Shown one piece after another: positions 25,567 through 33,392 of a DNA stretch of 64,000 nt. The stretch lies in NCBI RefSeq assembly GCF_029910655.1, contig NZ_CP123897.1:4267547-4331546 (forward strand), read 5' to 3'. A program made the position numbers and the translations under genes. Position 1 is the stretch's first letter, and every line of letters begins with the position of its first letter. The notes below the pieces were generated by a model. That model saw nothing but the letters and a program-made list of their open reading frames with translations, was not told where the DNA came from and searched no databases. Origin of the DNA: Methylomonas sp. UP202 (GTDB lineage: Bacteria > Pseudomonadota > Gammaproteobacteria > Methylococcales > Methylomonadaceae).

Positions 25567-26772
25567 ATGTCTCATGAAACGCAAATCATCTTAGACCGCA
25601 TGGTCTTGGTAAAAGTGGATGCCAATATTTACGGCGCCCGCAAGAAACTGAAAAAAGAAGACCTAGTGCTGGCCGATGGTAGCAAATTGCCGCCAGAGGA
25701 TTTAGCCAGTTTAGGGTCCAAACGTTTGATCGATCCCGATAAGCTGACGGTATTCAACCGCCTGAAGAAGGAAGCCGAACGCATTTGTTTGCGCGTTGGC
25801 ACTCGCTTTCTGGGGGGCTTTGCCGTGCCGGTTGAGTCCGCTGCCAGTATTACTGCGGAACTCGAGCGAATAGCCCTGGATTTTGCTGCGGCTAAAACCG
25901 AGTTTATTGCCGGTTACGATGCGGCGGTGACGGACTGGGTGGTTCGCCATCCGGAATTTGCCGGCATCATCGAGCAAGCGGTGGATTCAGTGGAGTTTGT
26001 CTCGACGCGGTTGTCGTTTGATTTTCTGGTGGTCAGTGTCGGGTTACCCGAAAGCTTGCCACCGGCGGATGTTGCACGACTGGACAGCAAAATCGGCTCG
26101 CTCAGTGAGCAGATGTTCTACGAAATTTCCGTGGAAGCCAATCAACTCATCGAACAATCGCTGCTAGGTAAGGAGCAAGTGACGCGGAATGCGTTACGGC
26201 CGATTCGCCGCATGCGGGATAAACTCGATGGATTGGGCTTCCTGGATCATCGGGTCGCGCCGGTCGTCAGCACCATTGACGATCTACTGGCAAGAATTCC
26301 CAACAAAGGCGCCATTGAAGGCCCCATTTTGCAGGAGATTCTGGCCACAGCCATGCTGTTGTCCGATCCGGATAAAACCCGGCGGCACGGTGAAGGGCTG
26401 TTGGTTAATCAAACACCCGTTGTTGAAGAGACGGACGTTGATGAAATCGTCGAACACGCGGAGTTAGAGCCACCAACGGTACCAACAGCAACATTAGTCG
26501 CAACCGAACCAACACCTGTCATTGTTGAAACCGTTCCAGACAGCCACGATTTTACCGATCTGTTTGACGGCATCTTCGACGATGAACTCGAACCGGAATC
26601 TTCGGCCGACGACTGGGCGCTTGAGATCTTGCTGGAGAAAAGCCAGGCCAAACTGGAAACCGGTAACTTTGCAGATGAATCCAACCCGTCAGAGCATTCA
26701 GCACAACCTGAAACGGTGACTGAGGGAAGCGATGACGAGGCGAACGATTCTGACCAGGACTACTGGTTCTGA
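25567..26772 (+). CDS. DUF3150 family protein
   Basis: The 401-residue protein has a conserved helical N-terminal 270 residues (MVLVKVDANIYGARKKLKKE, then GTRFLGGFAVP) typical of DUF3150. An acidic, disordered tail of about 110 residues follows, ending DSDQDYWF. DUF3150 genes commonly sit between a MoxR-type ATPase and a VWA protein in ICEs, as here. The function is unknown. The tip again resembles SSB's, and may bind the same partners (inference). Confidence 0.8.
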   Translation: MSHETQIILDRMVLVKVDANIYGARKKLKKEDLVLADGSKLPPEDLASLGSKRLIDPDKLTVFNRLKKEAERICLRVGTRFLGGFAVPVESAASITAELERIALDFAAAKTEFIAGYDAAVTDWVVRHPEFAGIIEQAVDSVEFVSTRLSFDFLVVSVGLPESLPPADVARLDSKIGSLSEQMFYEISVEANQLIEQSLLGKEQVTRNALRPIRRMRDKLDGLGFLDHRVAPVVSTIDDLLARIPNKGAIEGPILQEILATAMLLSDPDKTRRHGEGLLVNQTPVVEETDVDEIVEHAELEPPTVPTATLVATEPTPVIVETVPDSHDFTDLFDGIFDDELEPESSADDWALEILLEKSQAKLETGNFADESNPSEHSAQPETVTEGSDDEANDSDQDYWF

Positions 26773-26798
26773 ATGCACTGACACCCTTTTACACTTCA

Positions 26799-26843
26799 CC
26801 CACTGGGGCAAATTCATGTCCCGCTGGGGTCATGGTTTGCCCT
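26799..26843 (+). promoter_or_regulatory. structured leader of the VWA gene
   Basis: CCC (26799-26801), GGGGCAAA (26805-26812), inner CCCGCTGGGG (26820-26829) and TTTGCCCT (26836-26843). The outer arms pair over 8 bp with one G-T. TTATTTAGGAG follows; ATG is at 26861. Confidence 0.68.
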
Positions 26844-26860
26844 TTATTTAGGAGCACACC

Positions 26861-28681
26861 ATGAAAAATAGAACATTACACAACGCATTCCCCATTGTTG
26901 CGGCCGCTATTGGCAATCGCTTTGGCATTAAAGTCAGTGTCGGTGGCAATCAAGCCTATACCGATGGTCGATCGATTCAACTGCCAGCATATGAGGGCGA
27001 CGATGCGGATTATCAGGATGTCGCCTGGGGACTGTTGGCGCATGAAGCGGCGCATATTCGCTATTCGGATTTTACGCTGCGTTGTGGCAGTTCGGTATTA
27101 CGTCGACGCTTATGCAATGCAATTGAAGATGTCCGCATCGAGCACGAACTGGCCAAGGACTTTCCGGGTACTAAGCTAACGATACGCACCGTGATTGAAA
27201 AGATGATTGCCAAAGGCGACTTTGTTGCCAGCAATATCAATGATCATCCGGCCAATATTCTGTACAGCTTTGTCTTGAAGAGCCTGCGAGCCAGGGTGTT
27301 GGGTCAAGCGGCGTTATTGCCATTGGTCGAGCAAACCGAAGCGGTACTGAAAGCGAAGTTTCCGAAAGGTGCGGTAACGCGCCTGAAAGGCTTGTTGTCC
27401 GAAGTGCCGGATGACTTGCAATCGGAGAGTGATTGTTTGCAATTGACTGATCGCATCCTGACCATGATTGAGCAGGAATTCGAGCAACAACAGCAGCAGA
27501 ACCAAGCACAGCCATCGGCGGATGAGGAAACCACGCCTGAACCGGATGATCCGAATCAGAATGCTGAATCAACCGATTCGGACGATTCGAATGGCTCTGA
27601 TTCCCAGGATGAAATGGAGCCCGATGAACAGTTACCCACCGACACTGATGACGAATTGTCGTCAGAATCAGCGGGTAATGATGCGTCTGATCCAGAAAAT
27701 CCTGACGATGAACCGGCAATGCTATCCGGCAGTTCGACATCCACCCCGCAAGGTGAAGATGAAGAAAACGCGGAGATTGCCGATCCGATGGGCGTATTGC
27801 AAACCCTGTTGTCCGCTGGTGACAGTGATATCGACCAAGAACTTTTCGAGTCGTTGAAATCGGCATTGTCGCTGGCGTCAGAAAATGTATCGGAATTGCT
27901 GATGCCCAGTGGCCTAGAGCCACCTATGGACGATCAGTCTGGTGCGTTTTTACTGCGCAAGGTGCAAGGCGAATCGGGAAAAATCCGCGCCGCGTTGCAA
28001 GGCCTGGTGCAATCGCAAACCTTAAACCGGTCGCAACATGCGTGTCGTGGACGGCGGATGGATGGCAAGCGTCTACACCGTTTACCACTCGGCGAAACCA
28101 AGTTGTTTCAGCGTAAGCAGACCAAAGCGGCACCCAATACGGCGATCCATTTGTTACTCGATAAATCCGAAAGCATGGGTTATCAGGTAACCGATAGCCA
28201 AGGCCAACCCATCGGATCGCGTATGCCGATTGCGTTGGAAGCCAGCTTGGCGCTTGCGTTGGCCTTTGAAGGCATTCCTGGGGTTAATCCCGGCGTCACG
28301 GCGTTTCCAGGCCATCACGATGATTCGGTTTTTCGTCTTCTCGAGCATGGCCAACGCGTGAATAGCCGAACCGGAGCCTTTCCGGTAGCAGCTACTGGCA
28401 GTACACCGATGACCGAAGCGATTTGGTTTGGTGCGGCGTCACTGCTGCGATGCCGGGAACCGCGCAAGGTGTTGATGGTGATGACCGATGGTCAGCCCAA
28501 CGATACATTGAGCACCCTGGAACTGTTACAGCGTTGCCGTGATAGTGGTATTGAAACGGTCGGTGTCGGTTTGGGACTGGATGTCAGCCATCTGTTCCCG
28601 ATTGCCATCACCATTAATGACCTTTCAGAGCTGAGAGCACAATTGTTCGAACTCTCGAAATCGTTGTTGTTGGCGGCCTAA
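26861..28681 (+). CDS. CobT-like VWA protein with N-terminal HExxH motif
   Basis: The 606-residue protein has three parts. The N-terminal 200 residues carry HEAAH (61-65) and, further on, AIEDVRIEHE, a layout like zinc metallopeptidases. Residues 205-305 are a very acidic linker. The C-terminal part is a VWA domain with MIDAS residues DKSES (from 434), a GSTPMTEA threonine and TDGQPND. It should partner with the AAA ATPase at 23772, like CobT with CobS. Whether HEAAH is catalytic is unknown. A 342-bp gene-free region follows. Confidence 0.85.
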   Translation: MKNRTLHNAFPIVAAAIGNRFGIKVSVGGNQAYTDGRSIQLPAYEGDDADYQDVAWGLLAHEAAHIRYSDFTLRCGSSVLRRRLCNAIEDVRIEHELAKDFPGTKLTIRTVIEKMIAKGDFVASNINDHPANILYSFVLKSLRARVLGQAALLPLVEQTEAVLKAKFPKGAVTRLKGLLSEVPDDLQSESDCLQLTDRILTMIEQEFEQQQQQNQAQPSADEETTPEPDDPNQNAESTDSDDSNGSDSQDEMEPDEQLPTDTDDELSSESAGNDASDPENPDDEPAMLSGSSTSTPQGEDEENAEIADPMGVLQTLLSAGDSDIDQELFESLKSALSLASENVSELLMPSGLEPPMDDQSGAFLLRKVQGESGKIRAALQGLVQSQTLNRSQHACRGRRMDGKRLHRLPLGETKLFQRKQTKAAPNTAIHLLLDKSESMGYQVTDSQGQPIGSRMPIALEASLALALAFEGIPGVNPGVTAFPGHHDDSVFRLLEHGQRVNSRTGAFPVAATGSTPMTEAIWFGAASLLRCREPRKVLMVMTDGQPNDTLSTLELLQRCRDSGIETVGVGLGLDVSHLFPIAITINDLSELRAQLFELSKSLLLAA

Positions 28682-28758
28682 CCCCAGTCAATTATCCGTA
28701 GCCCAATCCTTGGCTTAATGCCTTGGATTGTGGCTATGGGTAGCTGATTGCAACCGCC

Positions 28759-28800
28759 GTTTGTCGAATGCACTTGCTTACTGGAGCCCATTCGACAAAC
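28759..28800 (+). repeat. 12-bp perfect inverted repeat
   Basis: GTTTGTCGAATG (28759-28770) and CATTCGACAAAC (28789-28800) are exact reverse complements around an 18-nt loop. There is no T-run, so it is not a standard terminator. It could be a protein-binding site or an RNA stem. Confidence 0.7.
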
Positions 28801-28828
28801 AAACATTTCATGCGTTCTTTCCAGAATG

Positions 28829-28910
28829 CTGAATCCGGCTTCGGTCGGCGTTCCGTCATTAGGCGGCGAGCACGGTAAACCGTGATCGTGTCGGGTGCGT
28901 TAAGCCCGAT
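28829..28910 (+). ncRNA. four-stem structured element, copy 2
   Basis: The sequence aligns over its full length with 20314-20394. Stems: CCGGC/GTCGG, CCGTC/GGCGG, CACGGT/ACCGTG and GTCGGG/CCCGAT. Compared with copy 1, T-A becomes C-G in stem 2, A-T becomes G-C in stem 4, and stem 3 is different in sequence but still paired. The loop GCGTTAAG is nearly unchanged. This pattern supports an RNA structure. Confidence 0.6.
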
Positions 28911-28946
28911 GTAAATCGCAGTGGTACTACCCACTGCAAATTAAAA

Positions 28947-28994
28947 CCCGCTTCGGGCGACCATCGCCCGGCCGGGTGCTGTCCATTCGAAGTG
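28947..28994 (+). promoter_or_regulatory. structured leader of the 177-aa gene
   Basis: CCCG (28947-28950), cttcGGGC, inner CCCGgcCGGG (28967-28976), then CGAAGTG (28988-28994), which pairs with CGCTTCG (28949-28955) over 7 bp with one G-T. The register is shifted compared with the other leaders. A T-rich run and AAAGGAG precede ATG 29024. Confidence 0.5.
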
Positions 28995-29023
28995 TTTTCT
29001 TAAATTTTTAAAGGAGAACTTCA

Positions 29024-29557
29024 ATGAACTTTATTTTTGGTGTCATCTTACTGGCTATGTTCATCCTCGCCTTGCGGGTCATATGGGCAACAGCGTTGCA
29101 AGTGCTGAGCGTATTGAAACACGCGGCTCAAACGTTTCACCGCTATCGTGTGCAACGTTTGGCAAGACACCGGCTGCCGGTGATCATGCCACGTAGCCGC
29201 GAGGATATGGATTGGTTGGCGATATCGGATTCGGTGCGCCAAGAAATCCAGACACGCAATCACGGTGTCAATCGTGAGGCTGTTCGACTGGAAGCGCAAT
29301 TACAGGCTAAGTTAAAAACCATCGAGATCTATGAGGCGGATATTCAAATCGCCAAGCTCGAACGGGAATTATTGAAGATCAAACCGGTGATCGAAAGTCC
29401 CGAGCCTGAAGTCAAAAAACCTCGGCGCTCGAAAAAGCAATCGGTTGCGGTTTCTGACCCAGCGGCCCAGAAAATTCCGCATCAGGTATCCCAATTACGG
29501 GCGGCACTGAAAGGCAATGGTTTATCAGTGCCGGTCAGTGAGTCTGTCCGCCATTGA
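29024..29557 (+). CDS. membrane-anchored coiled-coil protein, unknown
   Basis: The 177-residue protein has one N-terminal hydrophobic segment (residues 2-30), a basic stretch, a coiled coil at about 84-126 (VRLEAQLQAKLKTIEIYEAD), and a Lys/Arg-rich tail (KKPRRSKKQS). It is probably held in the inner membrane with the coiled coil in the cytoplasm. No family was recognised. Its 3' end overlaps the convergent gene at 29535. Confidence 0.65.
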   Translation: MNFIFGVILLAMFILALRVIWATALQVLSVLKHAAQTFHRYRVQRLARHRLPVIMPRSREDMDWLAISDSVRQEIQTRNHGVNREAVRLEAQLQAKLKTIEIYEADIQIAKLERELLKIKPVIESPEPEVKKPRRSKKQSVAVSDPAAQKIPHQVSQLRAALKGNGLSVPVSESVRH

Positions 29558-29909
29558 AAACCGCAAGCGTCGCGCCGGTTTGTGTCATCACGGTGCGTAC
29601 CGGCCTGGCCAACTCAAGCTTGGGTTCGTCAAAAAGAAAGCCTTCCGGCAGCAGCGATTGGAGATCCACAAAGGTTTCCCGTCTCAATTGCCGGATATTG
29701 CTCAACAACGCCCAGGCTCGCTTCGGATCCTCGATGTTTTGCAAAACATCGGCTTCCGCGGCGTCCAACTTGGTCAAAATGGTTTTGCAAAGATTTAACT
29801 CATTCAGTCTGGGATCGAGTGGTATTGCCATCGATTTTCGTACTGGTTGCGTGCTCTCAGTCTGCTTAGGACTGAGGAAATCAAAAATGCGCAAAATATC
29901 GTCAAACAT
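29535..29909 (-). CDS. unrecognised small protein (124 aa), opposite strand
   Basis: This minus-strand frame lies where the plus strand has no better candidate. It is soluble, with a helical centre (LNELNLCKTILTKLDAAEAD, then RAWALLSNIRQLRRETFV). The upstream sequence has only a weak ribosome binding site (AGAG). It overlaps the end of the membrane protein gene by 23 bp, tail to tail. It breaks the plus-strand direction of the core. No function is assigned. Confidence 0.5.
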   Translation of the reverse strand: MFDDILRIFDFLSPKQTESTQPVRKSMAIPLDPRLNELNLCKTILTKLDAAEADVLQNIEDPKRAWALLSNIRQLRRETFVDLQSLLPEGFLFDEPKLELARPVRTVMTQTGATLAVFNGGQTH

Positions 29910-30015
29910 GGCTATTTCTCTGCTTTTTAATGAGTTTTAGTCACCATATACCGATTTTTATGCGAATTCAACCCCGATGTGTGAGCCGATTTTCGGCTTT
30001 ATTCAGCGATTTTTA

Positions 30016-30052
30016 CCTGCAGGAACCTCATCCTGCCGGGTGGTCGTTCCTG
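30016..30052 (+). promoter_or_regulatory. structured leader of the zinc-ribbon gene
   Basis: CCTG (30016-30019), then CAGGAAC (30020-30026), inner CCTGCCGGG (30032-30040) and GTTCCTG (30046-30052). The outer arms are a perfect 7-bp stem followed by TGTTTTTTGGAGG. Here the outer arms have lost the usual GGGG but still pair. ATG is at 30074. Confidence 0.68.
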
Positions 30053-30073
30053 TGTTTTTTGGAGGAAATGACC

Positions 30074-30736
30074 ATGACATTAATCGAACAACCAAGCATT
30101 ACCGCAACGCAGACCGAAGCCAGCACGGTTCGCTATCTGAATCAGTACCGCTGCCCTTACTGCCAAACCGAATGGCAGGATGGTTGGGATTGTGGCTGTA
30201 ACGATCGCTGCCCGGACTGTAACAAGGAAATTCAACCTTATGAAAGCGCATGGATCGAGGGCGAATCGGCGAAAATCGAATTGCCAGTCGAAGACCCAGC
30301 CTCAGACTATGTCACGGCGGAGGAAGTGAATCGGCTATTTGTAGTCTCCTACGAGATCGACTATGTGCACCGGGTGTCAGTAGGAATCACCGCAGATAGT
30401 CCAGAAATGGCACAACAGTTTGCCGAGCAGGCATTCAATGACGCCACGATTTGGGATGACACCGCTGCCATGCCGTTATTGTCCGATGAATATCATGAAG
30501 CAGAGGGTGAAAGCCTAGTCTGGGAATGCGTTGCTGTTGCAGAGTTGCCAGAGCCGGATTATTCGGTACGGCAATTGAAGAAGGAGCAAGCGGCCATGCA
30601 AGTTTGCCGTGGATTGGTTGAAGCCTATCAACAAGGCGAAACCAACGGCGGCAGTATCGATTGGAGTGACTTGGATCAGTTGATTCCTGTGGCATTGCGA
30701 GCCTTGGGAAAAACAGCGTTGGAAATCCAATCCTAA
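30074..30736 (+). CDS. zinc-ribbon-containing ICE protein (220 aa), unknown
   Basis: ATG 30074 follows TTGGAGGAAATGACC; codons upstream in frame fall in the leader. Near the N-terminus are CPYC, CGC and CPDC motifs (YRCPYCQTEWQDGWDCGC, NDRCPDC), a likely treble-clef or zinc-ribbon pair. The rest is an acidic alpha/beta region (FVVSYEIDYVHRVSVGITAD) and a helical tail. No known family was recognised. Confidence 0.7.
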   Translation: MTLIEQPSITATQTEASTVRYLNQYRCPYCQTEWQDGWDCGCNDRCPDCNKEIQPYESAWIEGESAKIELPVEDPASDYVTAEEVNRLFVVSYEIDYVHRVSVGITADSPEMAQQFAEQAFNDATIWDDTAAMPLLSDEYHEAEGESLVWECVAVAELPEPDYSVRQLKKEQAAMQVCRGLVEAYQQGETNGGSIDWSDLDQLIPVALRALGKTALEIQS

Positions 30737-30824
30737 TAAATACTGCGCGTTACTTAGACGCGTAATTCTTAAAAACCTGAGCCAGCCCAGTCAACGACTT
30801 GGCACTCATTTTTATCCACCTACA

Positions 30825-30865
30825 CGGGAATGTCCTATTCCCGCTGGGGAATCGTGATGTTTCCG
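30825..30865 (+). promoter_or_regulatory. structured leader of the 166-aa gene
   Basis: CGGGAA (30825-30830), inner TTCCCGCTGGGG (30838-30849) and TTTCCG (30860-30865), followed at once by eight T and GAGG. The outer arms pair over 6 bp with one G-T. ATG is at 30886. Confidence 0.6.
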
Positions 30866-30885
30866 TTTTTTTTGAGGACAACATC

Positions 30886-31386
30886 ATGAACGCACACATC
30901 TTTGAACACACCTTCGGTACGGGTCATTGCATCCAATATCAGCGTTTGCCATCGGGCACCTGCTACCACGCCGACACACCGGAACCGGTGGTTGATTTGT
31001 TGGAACAGCTTCGCCATAGCCGACGCAAAATTCGGCTTTATTACGGCGATCCCCAAACAGGTCAATCCTGGCTTGATGAGCACGATGTCATCGGTTGGAT
31101 TGGTCGCTCGATGGGCACGATCAAAGTGCCGCTGTTGATCGAACCCGGCGATATCGGTGGTCCGGCATTGCTGGATCAGTGCATCGTTCGCATTGATAGC
31201 CCGCGCCAGGTGCTTTACCAACACGATGAATTTCGGGTTGGCAAGGTGGAACTGGTCAGAGGTGAGCTTAAACGCTTGCCGTGGGAAATCTGGATCGACA
31301 GTGTCGTACATGCCCGGTTCAAAGTAAAAACCGAAGCCCGGCAGTATCAGGACTTCATACAAGGCAAGCGGTTCGCGTTGATCTGA
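30886..31386 (+). CDS. unrecognised ICE protein (166 aa)
   Basis: ATG 30886 follows TTTGAGGACAACATC; in-frame upstream codons lie in the leader. The protein is soluble, mixed alpha/beta, with RKIRLYYGDPQTGQSWLDEH and DVIGWIGRSMGTIKVPLLI as its best-marked stretches. No motif was recognised. A terminator follows, so it closes a transcription unit. Confidence 0.7.
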   Translation: MNAHIFEHTFGTGHCIQYQRLPSGTCYHADTPEPVVDLLEQLRHSRRKIRLYYGDPQTGQSWLDEHDVIGWIGRSMGTIKVPLLIEPGDIGGPALLDQCIVRIDSPRQVLYQHDEFRVGKVELVRGELKRLPWEIWIDSVVHARFKVKTEARQYQDFIQGKRFALI

Positions 31387-31404
31387 CGCGCCGCTATTTT
31401 TGAC

Positions 31405-31427
31405 ACTCGGTTTAGCCGAGTTTTTTC
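31405..31427 (+). terminator. intrinsic terminator
   Basis: The hairpin ACTCGG-tttag-CCGAGT is followed by TTTTTT, 19 bp after the stop of the 166-aa gene. Confidence 0.75.
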
Positions 31428-31432
31428 ACTAT

Positions 31433-31483
31433 ACCCCTGAGGGATGATTCTATCCCGCCAGGGATAAATCGGTCGTCAGGGGT
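31433..31483 (+). promoter_or_regulatory. structured leader of the methyltransferase gene
   Basis: It has CCCctgAGGG (31435-31443), inner TCCCgccAGGG, and an 8-bp perfect outer stem ACCCCTGA (31433-31440) with TCAGGGGT (31476-31483). Here the outer stem uses the first CCC strand, unlike most other leaders. There is no T-run. ATG is at 31500. Confidence 0.55.
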
Positions 31484-31499
31484 CTCATCGGAGATCACC

Positions 31500-33263
31500 A
31501 TGATAGACAATCATCAATATTATCCAACGCCTGAAGCTTTGAGCATCAAGGCTTGGGAAACCTTCAAGAACCGGCAGTTCGTTCGGATATTGGAGCCCTC
31601 TGCAGGCGAAGGACATTTATTAAAACCTCGACCTTACAACCGCTGGCAGCAAATTCCAGTCGATTGCATTGAAATCGATATCAGTAAACACCCGATCTTG
31701 CGTTCGCTTGGGTTTTCGGTGGTGGGTATGGATTTTATGCAGTTTAAAAGCGGCAGTCTGTATTCCCATGTGTTGATGAATCCCCCGTTCGCCGACGGCG
31801 CACAGCATGTGCTGAAGGCTTGGGAGATTTTATTCGACGGTGAGATCGTAGCCATACTCAATGCTGAAACCTTGAAAAATCCGTTTTCCAAGGAACGAAA
31901 GCATTTGCTCCGATTGATTGAGCAGTTTGGCGAAGTGGAATACTTGTCGGAAATGTTTGCCGGTCAGGGTGCCGAGCGCAAAACGGATGTGGAAATCGCG
32001 CTGATCTGGCTGAAGAAAACCTCAACGTTCGAAGAAGAGCTGTTAGGCAACATCCTCGATGACTTACGTCGCGATCAAGTGAGCGCTGAGAGTTTGGCCG
32101 GCGATGGCCAGCCCATCCATGAACTGGCGTTAGCCAATGCCTTTATCGACAATGCGGTGCTGATGTTCAATGCCGCCGTCGAAGCGGCCCGGCAATCGGC
32201 ATTTAGTGAAGCGCGCGCCATGCGCTATCGCAAAATGCTGGGGCAAACGCTCGGTGAATTGAATAGCGATGCGGCGATCAAATCCACGCAGTCGACGCTG
32301 GATTGGGTGAAGAATCAGCTTTATACCGATTACAGCGACCTGAAAGATCGTGCCTGGTCTGGTATTTTGCGTTCCACGCAAGTCACCTCGCGGTTATCGT
32401 CGGCGGCGCAAAAACGGCTGGAGTCGGATTTCGAGACGATTAAGTCACTGGAATTCACCGTACCGAATATCTACGGTTTTTTACAAGGCATCATCGATCA
32501 GCAAGGCGATATTCAGCTAAGCATGGTCTGCGATGTGTTCGACCTGATCACCCGCTACCACAGTGACAACACGGTGTTTTATATGGGCTGGAAGTCCAAC
32601 GATAAACATCGCACGCTGGGCATGCGCATCAAAACCACCCGTTTTGTCATTCCGGGTCATGCCACCGAATCGTATCAAAACGATTTGTCGTGGGAGTCTC
32701 AACGGATGCTGGCGGATTTTGACAAAGTGTTTGCGATGCTGGATGGCAAGTATGAAGCGGCCGTGGGACTGGAATCGGTTTTCCGAAATCACTTCCATGC
32801 CCTGCGAACCGGGCAACGGATTAGCGGCAGCTATTTTGATGTTCGCTACTATCCGGGCGTAGGCACGATTCATTTCTTCCCCAGCAATAAAACGCTGATT
32901 GATCGGATGAATCGTCTGGTTGGCAATCATCGCCGTTGGCTACCGCCGGCGGAAACCAAAGCAGGAACCGGTTTTTGGCAGCAGTTCGACCAAGCGGAAA
33001 AACTTGATAAAGCCTTCCGTACCGAAGTCAGTAAACACGGTAAACGGGATGGTCGGCGTTATCACTTTGATCCATTTTGGGCGGTCAGATACGGCGGTGA
33101 ATCGGAACGTGAGCGTGGCAATGCCATGCTGACCCAAGCGATGAGCACCGTATTGGCGAATCATGGCATCGATCCCGATAGTTTGCTGGATAGCGATCAA
33201 TACGGTATCCGGCAATTGGATTGGGATGGCCTGCCTGATAGCCATTTGGCTTTCGCTTCATAG
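31500..33263 (+). CDS. class I methyltransferase with DUF4942 region
   Basis: The 587-residue protein has an AdoMet motif (ILEPSAGEGHLLKP, about residues 31-44) and NPPF (SHVLMNPPFADGA, near residue 94), the signature of N6-adenine methyltransferases. The long C-terminal part (MGWKSNDKHRTLGMRIKTT, WAVRYGGESERERG) is DUF4942-like. Such proteins are common in ICEs and are thought to modify element DNA, possibly against host restriction. There is no partner nuclease nearby. Confidence 0.82.
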   Translation: MIDNHQYYPTPEALSIKAWETFKNRQFVRILEPSAGEGHLLKPRPYNRWQQIPVDCIEIDISKHPILRSLGFSVVGMDFMQFKSGSLYSHVLMNPPFADGAQHVLKAWEILFDGEIVAILNAETLKNPFSKERKHLLRLIEQFGEVEYLSEMFAGQGAERKTDVEIALIWLKKTSTFEEELLGNILDDLRRDQVSAESLAGDGQPIHELALANAFIDNAVLMFNAAVEAARQSAFSEARAMRYRKMLGQTLGELNSDAAIKSTQSTLDWVKNQLYTDYSDLKDRAWSGILRSTQVTSRLSSAAQKRLESDFETIKSLEFTVPNIYGFLQGIIDQQGDIQLSMVCDVFDLITRYHSDNTVFYMGWKSNDKHRTLGMRIKTTRFVIPGHATESYQNDLSWESQRMLADFDKVFAMLDGKYEAAVGLESVFRNHFHALRTGQRISGSYFDVRYYPGVGTIHFFPSNKTLIDRMNRLVGNHRRWLPPAETKAGTGFWQQFDQAEKLDKAFRTEVSKHGKRDGRRYHFDPFWAVRYGGESERERGNAMLTQAMSTVLANHGIDPDSLLDSDQYGIRQLDWDGLPDSHLAFAS

Positions 33264-33309
33264 CCAGCGCACAAAATCTAAAGTAAGTCTTTTACATACT
33301 CAGTATCAC

Positions 33310-33364
33310 CCGCCTCGGGGAGATGAACAGCTCTCCCCAAGGGGATAATCTGTCTCATGTCCTC
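33310..33364 (+). promoter_or_regulatory. structured leader of the GHKL ATPase gene
   Basis: The outer arm GGGGAGATGA (33317-33326) pairs with TCATGTCCTC (33355-33364) in nine of ten positions, with the inner CCCCAAGGGG (33335-33344) between. CTTTTTTATACCCGGAG follows, and ATG is at 33393. A local hairpin GGGGAGA/TCTCCCC competes with the outer stem. Confidence 0.66.
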
Positions 33365-33392
33365 GGGGCTTTTTTATACCCGGAGATAACAC

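Larger units (their letters stand above)
28682..29023 (+). other. 342-bp gene-free region packed with inverted repeats
   Basis: No gene is supported. In order it holds an imperfect hairpin after the VWA stop (about 28697-28737), a 12-bp perfect inverted repeat (28759-28800), the second four-stem element (28829-28910), a 7-bp hairpin GCAGTGG/CCACTGC (about 28918-28937), and the leader of the next gene. Confidence 0.6.

Noticed and set aside
20314..28910. Four-stem elements as integron attC sites or transposon ends
   Set aside because: There are only two copies, no integron integrase, no cassette-like ORFs between them and no target duplications.
20408..33364. GGGG/CCCC leaders as DNA operators of the FlhDC-like activators (SetCD/AcaCD boxes)
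   Set aside because: The elements end so close to the ribosome binding sites (for example 30052 to ATG 30074) that no promoter fits downstream. The outer arms covary instead of keeping one sequence. An RNA role fits better, but the operator idea is not excluded.
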